Source of the DNA: Mesostigma viride
Taxonomy: Eukaryota > Streptophyta > Mesostigmatophyceae > Mesostigmatales > Mesostigmataceae
Reading direction: 5' to 3'
NCBI GenBank assembly: GCA_009746045.1
Contig: RPFO01000595.1
Span: 865,510-929,509, forward strand
DNA length: 64,000 bases
The translations under genes and the position numbers were made by a program. Each line of letters begins with the position of its first letter. Position 1 is the first letter of the stretch. The notes under the pieces were generated by a model that had not been told where the DNA came from, did no database searches, and was given only the letters and a program-made list of their open reading frames with translations. This document shows positions 31,258 to 42,138 of this stretch, one piece after another.

Positions 31258-31280
31258 CGAGTCTAATTAATTAATTAATA

Positions 31281-32377
31281 TGGCTTTTAATACATCCTAG
31301 GCTACTTCATGCAAGGGTAGGAATGTAAGCTACCCTTGCTCTAGGTGCACCAGGGCACCTGCACCACCATGCTGTCTCAGGTTCAACCCGCCTAAGGGGG
31401 GGATCCTGGCACGGGGGAGGAAGATCATCATGGCTATACAAGGGCTATAGGGCATGGCTTATCGACAGAGAGCATCTCTCTGCATAGGCATAGCATGGCT
31501 AAATTCTTAATGCAACATCCATGGGGGGCCCAGTATAGACATAGCGTGGCTAACTGTTGAAGGCATCATCCATGGGGGCCATTATGGGCGCACATGCGCG
31601 GGGGCCACATGCTAGGCTAAGCCTTACTATAATCTACACTACTGGTATATATATTCCTAGTCTGAGGTGGCAGGAGGGGGCTGCCATGCAGGGCTTGTGG
31701 TCAACGTGGATGACCGCCCCCCTCCAGTATATACCGGCTTCCCCCTTGCGCTCTGCCGGAGCTGAAGGTAGGTCGGCCATAGCTCGCGTCGCCGCTGTTG
31801 CTGGGCTAGGGTCAAGTCGTCGTCCAGCGTGAAGCGAGTCTCCGAGAGCCGAGCTCACGTGTCTACCAGAGCCGATAAACTCTACTGTGCTGTAGAGCCT
31901 TCAGGTCCTCTATTGTTTGGCAAAGCTGTTGCTGCAGTACTAAGATACGACTGCTGCTACCCCTACCTTTGACATGGAACGTTAATTGGTCGGTTTAATA
32001 ATGCTACTGAGCTTTAAGGCACTTGCTACTACTGCGTCCCACCCACAAAAGTTTGGTCCATACCCTTGTAAATTCCCAAGTGGCTTTCTCTATGTGTAAG
32101 GAAAGGAAGATCCCCAGCTGCAGTGGCGCCTCTATGTGCCTCCTATCTGCCCTGCTGGTATACTCAGTGGTTGAGTTGCATGACTTGTATGCCCATCACT
32201 GTAACAAGCGTGTCCTTGACTTGGTCACTCGCCCTATGACTGGCCTTCTTGGTCAAGTGATGCATAAGAATAGGTGCGAACTTGTGAATCTTGTCAAGAG
32301 ATAATTAATACCTACGCGAATTACAGATAGCAAGTTTCCGCACCCTTTCCTTTTGGGCTCGCGTCTCTACTGCTGCA
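31281..32377. other. Gene-free stretch
   Basis: No supported gene, RNA or repeat was seen. Short ORFs have no recognisable domains. Confidence 0.4.
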
Positions 32378-32505
32378 TTGGCGATCTCTTGTGTAGCCTA
32401 CTGTGGGCTGCCGGTTGCACCGCTACAACAGCGCTTGGTGTGCCGACCTGCTGCGCCGCCAGTTGTGATGCCTTCCGCTGCTCGCGCGTTGCCTTCCGTT
32501 GCTGG

Positions 32506-33249
32506 TGTCAAATATCTAGCGATGTTTCTCTACTTTTGTCACGCATTATGTTATCACGCATTATATGCGGGGAAAATTGACGCCGTCAGCTAGGTGTTTA
32601 TTTACACGACTTGTTGTTGGGTTTGCATCCCTATTAATTGCACCCACAGGTCGTTGACTAGTTTAATATCATATACAATGTTTGAGTGTACTAAAATCCG
32701 AATGATGTTGCTCGGAATACAGCAAGCGTTACCTGTCAGCACCGTTACAGGTGCCGTAATTTACATCGGCTCTCTCCGGATCAGATCAGGTCCGCAGTTT
32801 GTGGTGCCGCCCTGGAGGCGATAGGACTTTGAGCCTATCAGACCACACACACAATGTACCATGATGTGGACAATAGATTACAGGCTGCAAAGTCGTTATT
32901 ATCTAGTGTTCTTTCCGTGGTTGTAGAGACGCTAAGCTGCAGTGCCGTCAGATGTAAATCAACGGTGCATAATGCATTAGCCGCCACTACTTTGTGTGCC
33001 TAGAGTTGTTTGCTTGCCTAGCCGTGTGTGGCCCCGACCCAGTGTTGGTCGTGTGACCCTGCCCAGTGTTGGCATTGTCATTTGCCCTGGCCCAGTGTTG
33101 GCTATGGTAGACTGCGCCCAGTGTTGGCCGCACCGTGTTTTCCACTCTCAGTAAACGTATTTTAATACAAGAAGTCTTTTCCATACACTTGTGCAATATC
33201 TGGGTCATAACAGGCAAAAGATCTTTCCTCCGAGCCCCGGTTTCTGACA
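32506..33249 (+). repeat. Left LTR of the gag-only element
   Basis: The LTR has 744 bases, TG..CA. It carries four CCCAGTGTTGG repeats near 33038-33128, in both LTRs. Small ORFs inside are not genes. Confidence 0.92.
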
Positions 33250-33265
33250 TGGTATCGAGTAGCGA

Positions 33266-33667
33266 GTGATGCCTATGAACCCATATTTTCCAATTCCCAA
33301 CGACCGCAACCTGAGATCTGGAATTGAGCTTTTTCAATTTCCCGAAGAATCTTGCCCAGACTACCTCGCAAGAGCAAATCTGCTTTTTGCCCAAGTTGAA
33401 GACATCTTCCCGGGCGTGTTTCCTGAATCTGCCTACTGCCGCTGGCTCCTGCGTGGCATTCGACAAGAATTTTTCAACTGTGTGTGTTTCAGCGAACTTC
33501 CAGACTTTTCAATCAGAAATCTACAGGATCTGCTCGACAACAACGCAGTATCTCTGGAGAGATTAAATCACACTTTACTTCACATTACAAATCTCCAACG
33601 CAATCAAGAACATGTCGGGAGGTGCGCCAGCTGTGGCACGAGAAGTCAAGGAGAGCAGCGTTCTTAG
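33266..33667 (+). CDS. Upstream ORF of the gag-only element (133 aa), function unknown
   Basis: This ORF starts 16 bases after the left LTR and overlaps the gag ORF by 56 bases in another frame. It reads CPDYLARANLLFAQVEDIFPG and AYCRWLLRGIRQEF, then FSIRNLQDLLDN. The hydrophobic spacing recalls the helical core of Ty3-type gag proteins, but I cannot name it. The start may not be ATG-based at the first codon given; an ATG at 33269 is also present. Confidence 0.4.
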   Translation: MMPMNPYFPIPNDRNLRSGIELFQFPEESCPDYLARANLLFAQVEDIFPGVFPESAYCRWLLRGIRQEFFNCVCFSELPDFSIRNLQDLLDNNAVSLERLNHTLLHITNLQRNQEHVGRCASCGTRSQGEQRS

Positions 33668-34496
33668 TGCTCTCAAGAATCTCAACTTTGATGGGAGCGA
33701 CCCCAAGAAATTCACCGGATTCCGAATCAAGGCGGAAGGGCAATTCGACGCCCTCGGATATTCAGATGTACTAGCTGGAAAGGATCCGATCGTGGTAAAG
33801 CAGCAAAAAATTGGTTACGCTGCCCTGATTGCTGGCCTCGACGGCAACGCGCTACTGCATGCCGCTACGGCCCCCAACAAGTATATGCACGAGGCGTGGA
33901 CCGTCCTGGTTGACGTCTATGGACGTGACGAAACGACATCCACCCATCAGGCCGCGACACTTGAGGAACTGCTGTCAGCTGAGCAGATTCCCATGGATTC
34001 TGTTCCTGCAAATGTCAATCTCACCGAACGATTGTACCTGCAATATAATAAATTAAGCAACAATAAACTCCATGATTCCATCCTGGTGACATCACACCGC
34101 CGCAGACTTCCTGCCCAGTATGGCCCCGTCCTGGCGGCGTACAACCTTCCCCCCGACTTGACGTGGAAAGACTACAAGACCGCCGTCCTGAAAGTGGACG
34201 ACCATCTGCGTGTGCACCGCGCGGCCCAAGCTGGCAGCTCAGATTCCAGTGCACCAGTGTATCATACTGCTGCCTGCCCCCACTGTGCGGGTACTATCGA
34301 CGAATCAGTCTTCCTCACCAAGGGTGGGAAAGTGCTGACCTGCAAGCACTGCCACCGTACCGGTCACACTGAGGATCGCTGCTGGTCCAAGAAGGCGGAG
34401 AACAAGTCCAAGAAACCTGAGGCGCACTTCACCATGGACGGCGAGCCACTGGCTGACGACGTGGCAGATGTTCCTGCTGGTTTTTTTATTGAGTAG
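33612..34496 (+). CDS. Copia-type Gag (294 aa)
   Basis: The ORF is intact from ATG 33612 to TAG 34494-34496. The N-terminal half (ALKNLNFDGSDPKKFTGFRI, KIGYAALIAGLDGNAL, TLEELLSAEQIPMDSV) fits the copia gag fold of the UBN2 type. A CCHC zinc knuckle (C-KH-C-HRTG-H-TEDR-C) sits near residue 250. It should form the RNA-binding shell of virus-like particles in the cytoplasm. The protein stops 30 bases before the right LTR, so no pol was ever fused downstream in this copy. Confidence 0.85.
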   Translation: MSGGAPAVAREVKESSVLSALKNLNFDGSDPKKFTGFRIKAEGQFDALGYSDVLAGKDPIVVKQQKIGYAALIAGLDGNALLHAATAPNKYMHEAWTVLVDVYGRDETTSTHQAATLEELLSAEQIPMDSVPANVNLTERLYLQYNKLSNNKLHDSILVTSHRRRLPAQYGPVLAAYNLPPDLTWKDYKTAVLKVDDHLRVHRAAQAGSSDSSAPVYHTAACPHCAGTIDESVFLTKGGKVLTCKHCHRTGHTEDRCWSKKAENKSKKPEAHFTMDGEPLADDVADVPAGFFIE

Positions 34497-34526
34497 CCGG
34501 AATACGTGACATGCAGTATGGGGGTG

Positions 34527-35270
34527 TGTCAAATATCTAGCGATGTTTCTCTACTTTTGTCACGCATTATGTTATCACGCATTATATGCGGGGAAAATTG
34601 ACGCCGTCAGCTAGGTGTTTATTTACACGACTTGTTGTTGGGTTTGCATCCCTATTAATTGCACCCACAGGTCGTTGACTAGTTTAATATCATATACAAT
34701 GTTTGAGTGTACTAAAATCCGAATGATGTTGCTCGGAATACAGCAAGCGTTACCTGTCAGCACCGTTACAGGTGCCGTAATTTACATCGGCTCTCTCCGG
34801 ATCAGATCAGGTCCGCAGTTTGTGGTGCCGCCCTGGAGGCGATAGGACTTTGAGCCTATCAGACCACACACACAATGTACCATGATGTGGACAATAGATT
34901 ACAGGCTGCAAAGTCGTTATTATCTAGTGTTCTTTCCGTGGTTGTAGAGACGCTAAGCTGCAGTGCCGTCAGATGTAAATCAACGGTGCATAATGCATTA
35001 GCCGCCACTACTTTGTGTGCCTAGAGTTGTTTGCTTGCCTAGCCGTGTGTGGCCCCGACCCAGTGTTGGTCGTGTGACCCTGCCCAGTGTTGGCATTGTC
35101 ATTTGCCCTGGCCCAGTGTTGGCTATGGTAGACTGCGCCCAGTGTTGGCCGCACCGTGTTTTCCACTCTCAGTAAACGTATTTTAATACAAGAAGTCTTT
35201 TCCATACACTTGTGCAATATCTGGGTCATAACAGGCAAAAGATCTTTCCTCCGAGCCCCGGTTTCTGACA
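34527..35270 (+). repeat. Right LTR of the gag-only element
   Basis: The sequence appears identical to the left LTR. It is preceded by a short purine stretch ATGGGGGTG that would serve as polypurine tract. Confidence 0.92.
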
Positions 35271-35433
35271 GCTGGTGCGACGCCTTCCTCTGATGGAGAG
35301 ACGTCTTCCGTGGCTGTCGCTACTCATTTCGACAACGATGCGCCGTTGGGCGCCTCGAGTCCGCTGTCTACAGTCGCGGTCGTGTCATCTAAGTCACTAC
35401 TGTCGCACCATTGTGCGACCCTGTTGCGCTGAC

Positions 35434-36084
35434 GCGCCTTGTCGTCCGCTGTTGTTGCGCTGACGATCGACGAGCGACCCTTACATGCCTGTGCGCGCCC
35501 CTGTCGCGTCCCCAGTCGACTCTGGTGCGACGCCGTGCGATTCTGTTGCACCGATTCCTGACCATGTCGCTTCGTCCCGCGCCGTCACGCATCGTCGCCT
35601 GATCATGTTGCTACGTCACGCGCGTCAGTCGCACCGTCTCCCGACTCTGTGGCGCCGTCGTCCGGCATCTGACATCGTGGTGCCGCCTACCTCTGCCACG
35701 CCTACTTGCGCCTCTGTGGCGCCGGTTTGCGCCCCTAGCGCTCGTAGTACTACGAGCGCTCATGTCGCGCACCCTTGCGACGTTGTCGCGACGTCAGGTG
35801 TGATAGACTGTCGCGTCACCCCGCATTCCTGTCGTGGCCATGCGAGAGTATGTCGCACTGTGCCCGAAGTACCTGTCGCCACCGCGCGCGACCCTACTAC
35901 TACTTCCGTGGCGCCTCCAGTTGACTCTGTGGCGACCGCGCTGTCTACGGGTCCGTTGCGTCGTCAAGATTCTTCCGGCAATGTTGTGCCGCCGCCTATG
36001 GCTTCCGTGCCCCTGGCTGGCCTCACCGACGCTGCTGCTCCAGTTAAAGAAACTGTGGCTGAACTGTGGTTCAGCCTGCACTGA
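35434..36084 (+). other. VAP/TSA-rich low-complexity frame
   Basis: A 199-residue frame (35485-36084) contains repeated short words such as SVAP, VAPV, SVAT and TSAHVAHP. It continues the composition of the interrupted ORF at 32378-35433 in another frame. It may be a decayed structural or gag spacer region. No domain was found. Confidence 0.3.
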
Positions 36085-37808
36085 TTATTAATATCTACAG
36101 AGGAAGTAGTTATATTAATCAATAGGTTTACGTTGCTGGTTATGGCTACCAGCACAGAATGCACGAGGCACGTGAGAACCGTCGCCAAAGGTGCGAAAAC
36201 ACAGGTGCAGGGAAAGTGGTGCTACCAAGTGGCAGCGTCCTGCTCGTTATATACTAATTGTGACGCAGTCACATCCAGATGACTGATAGGACAGATCATC
36301 TCACAATATTGCTGTCCTTCACTCTGGACCAGCAGATCTCGACTCGTTATCCATAAATAGTCACATCAGTGTCCTGTCGCACAAGTCCTGTCACTATTTG
36401 TTACGTCTAATCAATAGCATTGAATAGACCGCAGTGTCGGAGACTAAATGTCCTATCTTACACTGTGACAAGACGCCGTATGCCACGCGTCACTTGAAGA
36501 ACCACCGTAGAATCACCGAATCCAAGTAGAATGTAGTAGAACAGTATCTTGCTCATATCTCGAGCAATACTCATCAGAATGAACCCGTTTCTGGATTGTA
36601 GTAACCGATAGTAGAATCTCTACAAGCCAAGTAGCTTAGTAGAATAATATTGCTTGCCAGGCAATATTAACTGCTCCGCCGAGTGCGCTTTCCGCGGATG
36701 GTGCCGGTCCCTCCTACCGACGTCTCACCGCGTTGGAGTTGGCGGAGCAGGTGCGCTTGGTGATCGAGTGGATGACTGGATGCTGAAGATCCGCTCCACG
36801 GCCTTCACCCAGCGCCTCGACATATTTCTACGTGATCCATAGCTGCCGCTGGATTCTGACATGCCGCCGTACCATATGGTGGTGTTGTGTGCGCTGCTGT
36901 ACGAGGCCTACCGCGGTTTGGGACGCTTGTCGGCCTACGCCGCTCCCCGGTCAGGGGTTGGACGCCTACAGTGCCCCCCCCGCCTCGTGCCAGTGTCATT
37001 GGTCACCTGTCCACCTACGCGCGACAGGGCCCCCGCATCTGAGAGGGTCGTGAGATTCGGCACATCCGGATGTGGCATGCCAACATGGATCTGCTGTTGC
37101 ATATCTGTTCCTCTCCACGTTGGTGCGCCCTCGGCTGACCTGTGCGAGCCGTCCCTATCTGCGTGTACTTTGCCTCCTGCCATTGGAACCCTTCTCCTGA
37201 TTGTTCGAGTGTAGCCATGTTGATTAGGCTTGTATGCTCATTGTGATCACCCAACATCGGTGTTACTGGGCTTCCCTGGTTTTGTTTCCTACCGTTGTGT
37301 GGGAGGATGTCTACCTTACCATTGACCGCCATGACAACGACGAGAATGTCGTTCATTACCGCGCGTACTTGGATGTGCTGATTGCGACGCGCGGGACCTA
37401 CCAGACTGATGGCCAGTAGATAGAGGGCTCTAGGCCCGACCTGAGGGTGTTGTCCCTCCGGTATATAGAGTCGCCCTCTATGCTTGGCCAGTTCAGGTTG
37501 GTTATCCTTGGCACTTGGTGTGAGTATTGTTTCCTACGCGTGTCCTGCCTAGTGCCGTCCCTCCCGGCAAGCCTCGGTGCCAGGCAGTTGGGGGAGCCTC
37601 ACACCCAGCGTGGTGCTGGTGATCCCTACACCATTTGGGGTGGACCCGAGGTTAACATATTTGCGTTGGGAGCCCTGGGTGGCTATAGTTGATTGTGTTG
37701 GGTTATAGTTGGGTGCAATAGGTTATTTTTATTCCTTCCGACCTACCTCTATTTATGATCCAGTGTTTATGCTCTCCTGACGTAGGGAGAGGACTCCCTA
37801 CCTTTTAT
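36085..37808. other. Unassigned stretch before an LTR remnant
   Basis: Several short frames (36861-37214, 37234-37419, 37447-37692) could be decayed retroelement interior because a polypurine tract and an LTR-like start follow at 37809. No protease, RT or integrase motif could be recognised. Confidence 0.3.
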
Positions 37809-38985
37809 GGGGGGGAGGTGTTACGGCGCGTAACAAAACAAACTGTGTTATTACGGCCGTAAATAGAGGCCTTACGCTCTTGGTGGCCTCAGCTATTCCG
37901 AAACAGTCCGTGGTTACGACTGTTGTCTTTCCTACGTTTACGTGTGGTTAGGACCCTGTGACCGGTTGTTACATGGTCCAGTGACGTGTCAATTGTTCAG
38001 TACTGTGGGCCGGTGCAGTCGCGCCGCGCTGCGTACTTTAGGGCCTGGACCGTTGGCGCTCTGTGTGGTCTGGACCAGCGCCGCCCCACGTGGCATTAGA
38101 GTGCGTAGGTCTAACCTACCTGTGATCGTACGGGCGAGGGCCATGTTTGGCCCGAGCACGCACGAGTCTGTCGGCCAATTTAGGTGTTGCAATTTCCTTG
38201 TGTTGACAGTTCGACCTAAGTTGAAATGGCTTGTTATAGCTAGTCGAACCATGGATGTACGTTATTGCCAGTAATGTCTAAGTAAATGTGTCAATGGCTT
38301 AGTATGGAAAACAATTATCGGAAAGCATTAGAGTCGGGAGTTCAACGATCTTTCAAAATGCAGAACAGGGTTCCTTCTTCTACCGGGTTACTTAGTCTAG
38401 GACAGGTTAGATCCTGGGGTCGAGGTAGAGGAGAAGAACCGGGTTGTAACAGTTGGCTCAGGAACAACACAGGGCGGTGTGGGACCCAGGGCCAAATAAC
38501 GACAAACCCAGCCCGCTGCAACGTTTTCATGATCTACTGGGCATGAGTATTCACGTATTCAGTTCACCGTTCAGTCATATAGTGCCCCACAGCGACCGGA
38601 CATTCATGACTCAGGTCCACCGACTGGCTTCCCTGGTCACATAACGCGCCCTATTAGCCCTTCACTACCGGTCACCTTCACACCACCTTCATTCAGGATT
38701 CGCTGACACTCATTTCCCATTTCACCTCTCTGTTCCATAATTGATACTAAATATACCCATTTCCCCGAAATATTAGTTAATTTCCGGCTAGGGTATCCGT
38801 GATTGATAATTGATACCGACCTGAACAACGTCCTTGAGTGGTCGGTTCGGCGTTCATGCCGCAGCCTGCGGCAGCCAGTCAGTCAGTGAGTTGGATTACT
38901 ACTTACTTGAAACAGTTGGCGGCGGACCGGTCTACTACAGCCGAAAATGCACTTTTCGGAAAATTATTTAATTTTTGGCTTAGAT
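37809..38985 (+). mobile_element. Polypurine tract and start of an orphan LTR
   Basis: ATGGGGGGGAGG at about 37808-37818 is followed by TGTTACGGCGCGTAAC, then ATTACGGCCGTAA. The same purine-tract to TGTT transition occurs at the right LTR of the chromovirus (46703-46720). No matching left LTR is in the window and the right end of this LTR could not be placed. Confidence 0.35.
38692..38775 (+). repeat. Dispersed repeat, left copy of an inverted pair
   Basis: AGGATTCGCTGACACTCATTT, in which the first 20 bases suffice to find it, leads to ATATACCCATTTCCCCGAAA. The reverse complement occurs at 47806-47888, about three quarters identical by eye, so the chromovirus sits between inverted copies. 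Confidence 0.6.
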
Positions 38986-38989
38986 GACG

Positions 38990-39721
38990 TGTTGCACGGA
39001 TGCAACATGCCATTTGTGGTATTAAATTATCCGTCCCGGTCGATCGGCGCCGACCGTAATCCGGCGCCAGTGCCGAGGCCATAGTATAGTTGGCAGCCGA
39101 GGCAATCCGTGTGGAAGTAAGTGTAGAAGTTTTGCTGACGAACTCGGCCTTTGCGCCGTAGGCAGACCTAGCGCCTGAACGGGAGTTACCGGACAGCCAA
39201 GTGGCACTGCACATGCGTTATGATGGTACCTACGGACATTTGGATATTTTTCAGGAGAGGCCTCTAGCCGTACTGGTCTTTAACGTGTTCTAGACGGTTC
39301 GAGAAGCCCGTCCCCGCGGACCTCACGTCATGCCTGGTTGGCAGCGCCAGGCGCAGCCACCAACGGGGACGAAGGGACAAAATAGGAAGGCACGAGCTAT
39401 GCCAGCAATCCGGACCTTGTATCGTAATTTACCACGTTGCTCTACAGATTATTTACCATCGCTTAATCCTGGAGTGTAAATCTCCTGTGGGCTCGAGTGT
39501 GAATCCCTCGCCTACTGGGTGTAAGTCTTCCCGCATTGAGTGTTTTAATCTGTGTGGTACATTGTAATATACGAAACCGGTTTTCCGGGTTTGAGCTTAT
39601 TCGTATTGTGTGACAAGTATTCTTAAGCCACCATCGTGCGCTGTGACGCATAGGAAGTCAAAGGTCTTTCGCATTCATTCTCAATCATTAAGGCGCTATT
39701 TAAATAGCCATACGTGTTAAA
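38990..39721 (+). repeat. Left LTR of the chromovirus
   Basis: The LTR starts TGTTGCACGGATGCAAC, itself a small inverted repeat, and ends CGTGTTAAA. It does not end in the usual CA. TGTAA words lie at 39475 and 39520. Confidence 0.9.
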
Positions 39722-40191
39722 CTGGACTCGGAGGAAACTTTCCTAGTGGCCTCTATCCCGTCCCGTTTTTCTGTAATCTGATCCGGATCAGCAACGGAAT
39801 TATATAAGGGCCGGAACCCTTACTAATTCCGCTTGCAGTAATTCATTGTGGGGGTCGGATCCCCACAATCCTAACTGCCCATACCCGTTACCCATATTGC
39901 GGTTCCTGCATGCCCCAACCTGGCCTTGTCCGGTTGACCTAAGGGATTCGTCCGGAAACGAATCTCCTTATATTGCGTGCTTTAAACGGAAACGCTTTGT
40001 GGGTTGCAATTTCACGCATTAGTTGGCGTCTTGGCCATTGCCCCATACCCTATATCTGGGATACATACTGTCAGCTCCGGCAAGCTGCAGTAATATCTCA
40101 CGTCCTTTAATTGACGTATTTTTGTGCTTAATTTGTCATCCCGCCAAGGTGACTAGAGGCACATTGTTCACACTTTACCAGCCACCACGCG

Positions 40192-42138
40192 ATGGCTGAC
40201 GGTGTTGAGCGAGGGCGACGAGAGGCCCATCGCTTCTCTCCTGCCCCTTCCCTCGTGGCAGCACTCGAGGCGGCAGAGAGAGCTACCCAAAATCACTCAC
40301 GCCCGAGTAGTGAGCGTGGCTCTAGGGGGTCATCCCCAGCACAAACCCCACGTTTGGGAGGGAATTCCTCGGCGGCTGCCGGTGCACCACCTGGTAGCCC
40401 TGTAGTGAATCCCCTTAATGGACCACCAAGTGGAACATCCATCGCGGGATTGTCGGCGGGTCCGGCCCTTGGTGTAGGAGCCGGCGCGGGGGCGCAGGGG
40501 AATAATGTTACCCTGCACTACGGTAGGAGTGGGGCCCTGCCTACGGTGCTGCCGCAACCTACATTGGCCACTTGGCCCAGCAGCGCCCCGGCGCCACCCT
40601 TGTATGATAGCCGATCGCGGTCTCGCCGAGCTGCGCATCGGGCGTCCTATCATGCGCCTGGACCCCTTGGGGCTAGCCCCTTCGGCCATGCCTCGCCAAA
40701 TATGGCTGGGCAGGGCCAGGGCACCGCACGGACCGGTCGGTCTTCCTTCGGGGTCGCAGGGGAGGCGATTCCCCTCCCCAACTCAGCATACGACCGCCTG
40801 GCTCCGGGTGACCCACGAGCGCAGCACCCAGCGGCCACCGCCGCCCATCATTATGCAAGCCGCGCCCACTACCCACATGGGTATGAGCACCCGGGTGAGG
40901 ATGAGTGCAGCCCCCCGGCAGGTTACCCGCGTGGGCACACCTCGCAAGGTGTGGCCGGGCCCGGGAGACCCGCGAGTATCATGGGCCATCATGACGATGA
41001 TACTCACAATGCAGGGCGACTACCACCGTTGCCCAAGCTGTCGGATATTCCCAAGTTTAAACCCGACTGCTCGTACCAAGAGTTTGAGGCTTGGGAGATT
41101 GCAGTGTCTCAGAAGATCGACATCTGGGAGACATACAATCGCAAGCTCTTGGACGAGGATATCAAGGTCAAGCTGGTGTCCAGCGAGGCACTGGCTCCCG
41201 ATGTGAGACAAGCTCTCCATTGCGAAAGCGCCCTGGCCAATGGCTTCCCCAGCAGCTTGGCTGAATTATTTCGGCGAGCACGGGCCAAGTACCTGCCACC
41301 CGACCAAGACAAGCTGGACCGGGAGGCTTTTGGGGCGTTCAAGCAGGGGAACCTGAGCTATCGGGAATATATGACCAAGTTCGAGCTTCTAGCTGGGCGG
41401 GTTGATGACCTGATGGGCCCAGAAGCCTTGGCAAGGTTCTATGAGGGCTTGCAACCCGAATTCCGGGATGAGGTGAAGCGGAAATTCGCCCACCTCTCCT
41501 GGGCTCAATGGAACCTGCAGGACATCAAGACCTACCTAGCGGAGATAGCTCCCTTGGTGCAGCGGACCCCAAAACCCCGCGTGAATGCACTGGAACTCAA
41601 TGAGCTGGGATTCGCCCCCGTGTGGGTGGATGAGCTACAGTGCGAGGTCCTGGACATTAATGCCTTGGACACTTCCCGGATTCAGTGCTACCACTGCAAC
41701 GCGTGGGGCACATCAAACGTGAGTGCCCTGATCTCCCTCCGCTGGACCAGGCCCCGCCTGTGCAACGCAACAATTTCCAAGCGGCCTCCCCGCAAATGGC
41801 CTCGAGGCCACCACCGGCGCGAAATATGCGCACAGCTCCCAGTGCGGGTGAGCGTGCCCGACGCTTGCAACAAGCGCGCCAACAGCCCCGGCTGTACCAA
41901 CAACCCAAGGCGCCCCCAAGCTCCTACCAGCAAGCTGGGCATGCCCTCAACCAACTGGATGCCGCAGACGCGGCCGAGCCTGATGATGGCTCTTCCGCGG
42001 CCGCATCCGGCCACCTGCGAGGCACACCGGTGGACGAGGGGCCTGCAGGAGAGGCGTTGGACTGAGAGGCCGGGAGGGCACTCCGGGCGACACCTTACCC
42101 GGCCATGCACAAGTCGCCCAAGTTTTGTTACCATGTAA
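40192..42138 (+). CDS. Chromovirus Gag, frame broken at the zinc knuckle
   Basis: An ATG at 40192 opens a long Pro/Gly/Ser/Ala-rich N-terminal part. The capsid-like core follows: YQEFEAWEIAVSQKID, YLPPDQDKLDREAFGAF, YMTKFELLAGRVDD and FYEGLQPEFRDEVKRKF. At about 41705 the first half of a CCHC knuckle (CYHC) is in this frame and the second half (GHIKREC) is in the next one. A single lost base in the knuckle is the likely break. The true C-terminal tail then lies in the frame that ends at 42065. Confidence 0.8.
   Translation: MADGVERGRREAHRFSPAPSLVAALEAAERATQNHSRPSSERGSRGSSPAQTPRLGGNSSAAAGAPPGSPVVNPLNGPPSGTSIAGLSAGPALGVGAGAGAQGNNVTLHYGRSGALPTVLPQPTLATWPSSAPAPPLYDSRSRSRRAAHRASYHAPGPLGASPFGHASPNMAGQGQGTARTGRSSFGVAGEAIPLPNSAYDRLAPGDPRAQHPAATAAHHYASRAHYPHGYEHPGEDECSPPAGYPRGHTSQGVAGPGRPASIMGHHDDDTHNAGRLPPLPKLSDIPKFKPDCSYQEFEAWEIAVSQKIDIWETYNRKLLDEDIKVKLVSSEALAPDVRQALHCESALANGFPSSLAELFRRARAKYLPPDQDKLDREAFGAFKQGNLSYREYMTKFELLAGRVDDLMGPEALARFYEGLQPEFRDEVKRKFAHLSWAQWNLQDIKTYLAEIAPLVQRTPKPRVNALELNELGFAPVWVDELQCEVLDINALDTSRIQCYHCNAWGTSNVSALISLRWTRPRLCNATISKRPPRKWPRGHHRREICAQLPVRVSVPDACNKRANSPGCTNNPRRPQAPTSKLGMPSTNWMPQTRPSLMMALPRPHPATCEAHRWTRGLQERRWTERPGGHSGRHLTRPCTSRPSFVTM

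Larger units (their letters stand above)
27942..31280 (+). mobile_element. APE-type LINE, 5'-truncated, inserted at a TTAA run
   Basis: The element lies between TTAATTAATTAA runs at about 27942-27957 and 31264-31280. Its coding part begins within the C-terminal end of an apurinic-type endonuclease and passes through the reverse transcriptase and a C-terminal region. The 3' UTR has an ATCC microsatellite (31201-31222), a 26-base hairpin (31232-31257) and a TTAA tail. Frameshifts and a 491-base insertion show that it is dead. Confidence 0.8.
32506..35270 (+). mobile_element. Gag-only copia-type LTR retrotransposon (2765 bp)
   Basis: Two 744-base LTRs (32506-33249, 34527-35270) start TG and end CA, and appear identical base for base with a constant offset of 2021. 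The element is flanked by the 5-base duplication GCTGG (32501-32505, 35271-35275). A primer binding site TGGTATCGAGTAGCGAG follows the left LTR, close to the initiator-Met tRNA site of copia elements. The interior of 1277 bases has a gag gene only; no protease, integrase or reverse transcriptase is present. Identical LTRs mean very recent insertion, with enzymes supplied in trans. Confidence 0.92.
32378..35433 (+). pseudogene. Ala/Pro/Ser/Val-rich ORF split by the gag-only LTR element
   Basis: Reading from about 32378 gives CVAYCGLPVAPLQQ to ARALPSVAG at the left edge of the LTR element. From the right edge (35271) the same frame continues as ATPSSDGETSSVAVATHF, up to a TGA near 35433, if one of the two 5-base target duplications is counted once. 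So the element entered an open frame. The sequence is low in complexity and has no domain, and it may itself be part of an older retroelement. Confidence 0.4.

Noticed and set aside
36445-36535. Short C2H2-like finger (CPILHC...HLKNH)
   Set aside because: Only 29 codons, the spacing between Cys and His pairs is too short (8), and no neighbouring finger is found.
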